Shown here piece after piece: positions 61,991 through 63,942 of a stretch of DNA of 63,942 nucleotides. The stretch's first letter is position 1; each line of letters begins with the position of its first letter. The notes beneath the pieces were generated by a model. It saw only the letters and a program-made list of their open reading frames with translations, was not told the origin of the DNA and did not search any database. The position numbers were made by a program, and so were the translations under genes. Source of the DNA: Ralstonia sp. NFACC01 (GTDB lineage: Bacteria; Pseudomonadota; Gammaproteobacteria; Burkholderiales; Burkholderiaceae); NCBI RefSeq assembly GCF_900115545.1, contig NZ_FOWV01000014.1:1-63942 (forward strand), read 5' to 3'.

Positions 61991-62356
61991 TTATTGGCTG
62001 TAGCCCCGCCGCTCTATGGCGGCTAGCACGTCCCACGATTGCGGATCGACATCGCGTCCCCCGAGCGACATCGATACGTACGCGTCAATCGCATCCACAA
62101 AGCCTTTGATGAACGCTGGCGGAAATGCGTGCGCGGACAGATGTTGAAGCTGCTCGCGCAGCATGCCCGGGCGGCATTGGCCGTGGGTGCGCATGGCGGT
62201 GCGTGTGCGCTTGAGATACGCCTGCGCTGCGATTGCGCCGTTCAGGTAGGTGCGGTTTTTGGTGAGCCTGCCTGCGTCGGACGACGTGGGCCGTGGGCTG
62301 GGTGATGCGGGTGGAGATGGGTACGACGCTGGTCGCGTCTCGTCTGCAATAGGCAT
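61991..62356 (-). CDS. Repeat-module protein, copy C (121 aa)
   Basis: The 121-aa paralogue of the protein at 55378-55746 has the same Pro/Ser-rich N-terminus and C-terminal TKNRTYLNGAIAAQAYLKRT... AAIERRGYSQ. Residues 30-121 are almost unchanged while the first 12 differ. ATG 62356 has GGAGG 5 nt upstream. The leader RNA at 62357-62601 can pair with this site. No known domain. The upstream frame is open across the leader but the RNA structure and ribosome site show that the gene starts here. Confidence 0.75.
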   Translation of the reverse strand: MPIADETRPASYPSPPASPSPRPTSSDAGRLTKNRTYLNGAIAAQAYLKRTRTAMRTHGQCRPGMLREQLQHLSAHAFPPAFIKGFVDAIDAYVSMSLGGRDVDPQSWDVLAAIERRGYSQ

Positions 62357-62601
62357 AGGCGCCTCCGTGAGTATTGATTGGAGGTCCGCCTTCTCGTCGC
62401 CAGACGAAGGTGGCGGGCCTGACGGCGGGGCTGGCGAACCGGTACTCACGGCAACCGGCAGACCTTGCGGTCTCCCCACCCGGCCCGCCATAGGAGGCAT
62501 GCGCGAGTGTGCCCGAGCGTATCCGCCAAGCGGACGCTCGTTGTGAGTATGTCGAGTCGCCAAACCCGACTGCCGTTGGTGCGGCAGCGGAATGGATTAT
62601 A
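62357..62601 (-). ncRNA. C4-like leader RNA switch, copy C
   Basis: Same architecture as copy B: TATAAT at 62596-62601 (minus strand), outer helix GGCGGGCC (62482-62489) with GGCCCGCC (62412-62419), and hairpin GACC-GCAA-GGTC (62461-62472). A CCGG/CCGG stem (62455-62458 with 62439-62442) carries a 12-nt loop (62443-62454) with CCGTGAGTA. Its complement TACTCAC occurs at 62543-62549 and, as TACTCACGG, at 62365-62373 overlapping the ribosome site (62362-62366). The loop sequence differs completely from copy B but stays complementary to its own two targets. Confidence 0.78.
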
Positions 62602-62653
62602 GCGATGGGGGCAGCGGCGAAAGTTGGATTCTTGATTCGTCGGGAGCGACGGT

Positions 62654-62926
62654 CCGAAGGTCACGCTTCACCCTCAAACAGGGGCGCTTCACCCTCGAAG
62701 AGTGGAACGCGAGGGTCAAACACTGGCGTTTCACTGTTTGAGGGTCGAACGTCAGTGTCAAAGAGTCGAACTCGATGGTCAGAAGGTCGCCTTCGAGCCG
62801 AAAACACTCGAACTTCACTGTCTGAGGGTCACGTTCCACCGTCTGAAGCTCGAGCGTCAGTGTCAGAGAGTCGAGTTCGACATTCCGAGGCTCGCGCTTC
62901 ACGTTCCAACACTCGAACGGCGTGAG
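62654..62926. repeat. Degenerate 21-bp tandem repeat array, copy C
   Basis: Thirteen consecutive units of exactly 21 bp, starting at 62654, 62675, 62696 and so on to 62906. Typical units are TTGAGGGTCGAACGTCAGTGT minus a base or two of variation, with common core GAGGGTCG or AACACTCGAAC and ending TTCACTGT. No indel interrupts the period. It lies directly upstream of the module C promoter. Both strands read as 7-residue repeats because of the period; no start or ribosome site supports a gene. Confidence 0.8.
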
Positions 62927-63061
62927 CGGGCTTCCTCGCCCCATGTGCGGGCGCTTTCCGTCAAAAGTTGTGTACAGCATTGCGATACGCCGCAGCGGTA
63001 GCCAACCTCAGCGGGTTGTGCAAATCGGCATGACGTTGATATCCGCTTTAGAAGGAACGCA

Positions 63062-63535
63062 ATGTCTCAGAACCTGATTTCGTTTCAACCCAGCGCCACC
63101 GACCTGACCGCCATTGACGGTGCGCTGAAGACACTGGAAGAAAAGCTCGTCGGCCTGATTGGCCTGTCAGTCGAGCAGCGCAGCACGCTCATGAAGATGG
63201 GCGACAAGTCCGAAGCGTTCTGCCGCCAGGCAGTGGAACTGCTGAGCAACAACCCCGGCGTGCTTCCTGCCAATTTCAACCTGCAGGAAATGCGACGTGA
63301 CTTGGTGGGCTTTGACACCCTGCGCCCTCGCCTCGCCCGCGTGGAGAAGTTGCTGGAACGGATGCAGGATTCGCAACTGGCGATGGGCAGTGACCTGATG
63401 ACGGCCGCGCTGGAGGGTTACACGTACCTGAAGGTTGCGGGCAAAGGGGAAGGGTTGGAATCCGCGCGACGGACGTTGTCGGCGCGGTTTAGCCGGGGGC
63501 CACGGAAGAAGGTGGAGGAGGTGGCTGGGGAGTGA
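63062..63535 (+). CDS. Hypothetical helical protein, 157 aa
   Basis: An unrecognised, mostly alpha-helical protein: LTAIDGALKTLEEKLVGLIGLSVEQRSTLMKMGDKSEAFCRQAVELLSNNPGVLPANF, then LARVEKLLERMQDSQLAMGSDLMTAALEGYTYLKVAGKGEGL and a basic tail. It has the look of a cytoplasmic coiled-coil protein conserved across bacteria, but no family name can be given. ATG 63062 has AAGGAA. It is followed by a strong terminator, so it is monocistronic. Confidence 0.75.
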   Translation: MSQNLISFQPSATDLTAIDGALKTLEEKLVGLIGLSVEQRSTLMKMGDKSEAFCRQAVELLSNNPGVLPANFNLQEMRRDLVGFDTLRPRLARVEKLLERMQDSQLAMGSDLMTAALEGYTYLKVAGKGEGLESARRTLSARFSRGPRKKVEEVAGE

Positions 63536-63568
63536 GGTGAGGGGCTGCTGATGGTGGCCTAGATTTGG

Positions 63569-63604
63569 AAAAGCCCGCGATGCTGAGAGGCTCGCGGGCT
63601 TTTT
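63569..63604 (+). terminator. Intrinsic terminator
   Basis: AAAAGCCCGCGA (63569-63580) pairs with TCGCGGGCTTTT (63592-63603), followed by T. It ends the gene at 63062-63535 and also shields it from the IS transcript reading in from the right. Confidence 0.9.
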
Positions 63605-63625
63605 GTTTGAATCGCCCCGACTTTC

Positions 63626-63942
63626 CTAGACACCCGCGAGCCGTTGGGAATGGCGTTGTTCGAACTCTACCGGTGATAGACCGTTGGCGCTCGAATGGCG
63701 CCGTGTTGGGTTGTAAAACATCTCGATGTAGTTGAAGACATCGGACTTGGCCTCCTGCCGGGTGGCATAGATCTGCCGGCGCACCCGCTCGCGTTTGAGC
63801 AACTGGAAGAAGCTCTCCGCCACTGCGTTGTCGTGGCAGTTGCCGCGCCGGCTCATGCTGCACAGCAGGTTGTGCTCGCGCAGGAAGCTTTGCCAGGTGT
63901 GGCCGGTGAACTGGCACCCCTGATCGGAGTGAATCAGAACCT
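63626..63942 (-). mobile_element. IS3-family transposase, C-terminal part (cut by window end)
   Basis: An open frame from the window edge encodes HSDQGCQFTGHTWQSFLREH, then MSRRGNCHDNAVAESFFQLLKRERVRRQIYATRQEAKSDVFNYIEMFYNPTRRHSSANGLSPVEFEQRH. This is the rve catalytic core of the IS3 OrfB transposase, with the second Asp of the DDE triad in HSDQG and the Glu in VAESFF. The stop TAG is at 63626-63628. The terminal inverted repeat should lie just to the left (63607-63628) but cannot be confirmed without the other end. Confidence 0.9.

Noticed and set aside
62357-62563. N-terminal extension of the module C protein through the leader
   Set aside because: The frame is open, but a good ribosome site stands before ATG 62356, and copy B and copy C diverge in the leader in a way that keeps RNA pairing rather than protein sequence.
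62654-62926. CRISPR array
   Set aside because: The units are degenerate throughout and contiguous; there is no constant repeat alternating with unique spacers and no cas genes are present.
62597-63001. Repeat proteins on either strand through the 21-bp array
   Set aside because: Open frames on both strands follow automatically from a 21-bp period, and none has a ribosome site or a convincing start. Kept as a repeat, with coding left as a test.

Overview
The window is GC-rich, densely coded DNA from a betaproteobacterium. Protein style, MocR, LysR and porin families, the OmpC-like porins and an IS3-type transposase point to Burkholderiaceae and most likely to Ralstonia (inference from recognised families; no search was run). 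No rRNA, tRNA or CRISPR array was seen. The mix of stress genes, scavenging enzymes, many regulators with divergent targets, and decayed gene fragments suggests an accessory part of a chromosome or a secondary replicon.

Layout. 1-376: intergenic inverted repeats. 0.4-14 kb: a PNPOx-like gene divergent from a MocR regulator, a fused indolepyruvate ferredoxin oxidoreductase, exonuclease I, AdhP, a D-2-hydroxyacid dehydrogenase, an HD protein, a Crp/Fnr regulator, an MFS carrier and a ferritin-like protein. 14-21.5 kb: porin, a candidate small RNA, an orphan response regulator, a Cache chemoreceptor and an orphan PelA-like deacetylase. 21.7-32.5 kb: SDRs, MarR, a second orphan response regulator, a periplasmic protease with a lipoprotein, a TetR/DHA2 efflux pair, PAP2 phosphatase, a GGDEF enzyme, then a DnaA-box/DnaA-trio region that looks like a replication origin, LysR and SDR. 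32.9-36.4 kb: amino-acid permease, SDR, AraC. 36.5-41.8 kb: a heat-shock island (GroESL, two Hsp20 proteins, LspA) with sigma-32 type promoters. 41.8-48.4 kb: decayed fragments (SnoaL-like, LysR, transglutaminase), GlcG, quinone-oxidoreductase-like protein, LysR, methionine aminopeptidase with a ParD-like partner, and a DUF1330/MarR pair. 48.7-52.1 kb: a DUF2892-ECF sigma-AhpD operon, an Hsp70-like protein and an FMN reductase.

52.1-62.9 kb is the most unusual part. A small repeated module occurs three times in the same orientation (copy A is a remnant). In the two full copies it consists of an array of about 21-bp degenerate repeats, a promoter with a perfect TATAAT, a structured leader RNA and a gene for a protein of about 121 residues. 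A 12-nt hairpin loop in the leader is complementary to the ribosome binding site. Loop and target have changed together between the copies, which is direct covariation evidence for an RNA-based translational switch resembling the C4 antisense RNA of phages P1/P7. The modules bracket two metabolic cargo cassettes: the cyanate operon (carbonic anhydrase, cyanase, DUF1348, CynR-like regulator) between A and B, and a porin-MFS-DapA-like-LysR cassette between B and C. The window ends in a conserved hypothetical gene and a partial IS3-family transposase.

Functional threads: divergent regulator/target pairs are frequent (MocR/PNPOx, TetR/MFS, MarR/DUF1330, LysR/oxidoreductase, CynR/CynT, LysR/DapA-like), several with visible palindromic operators in the shared promoter region.
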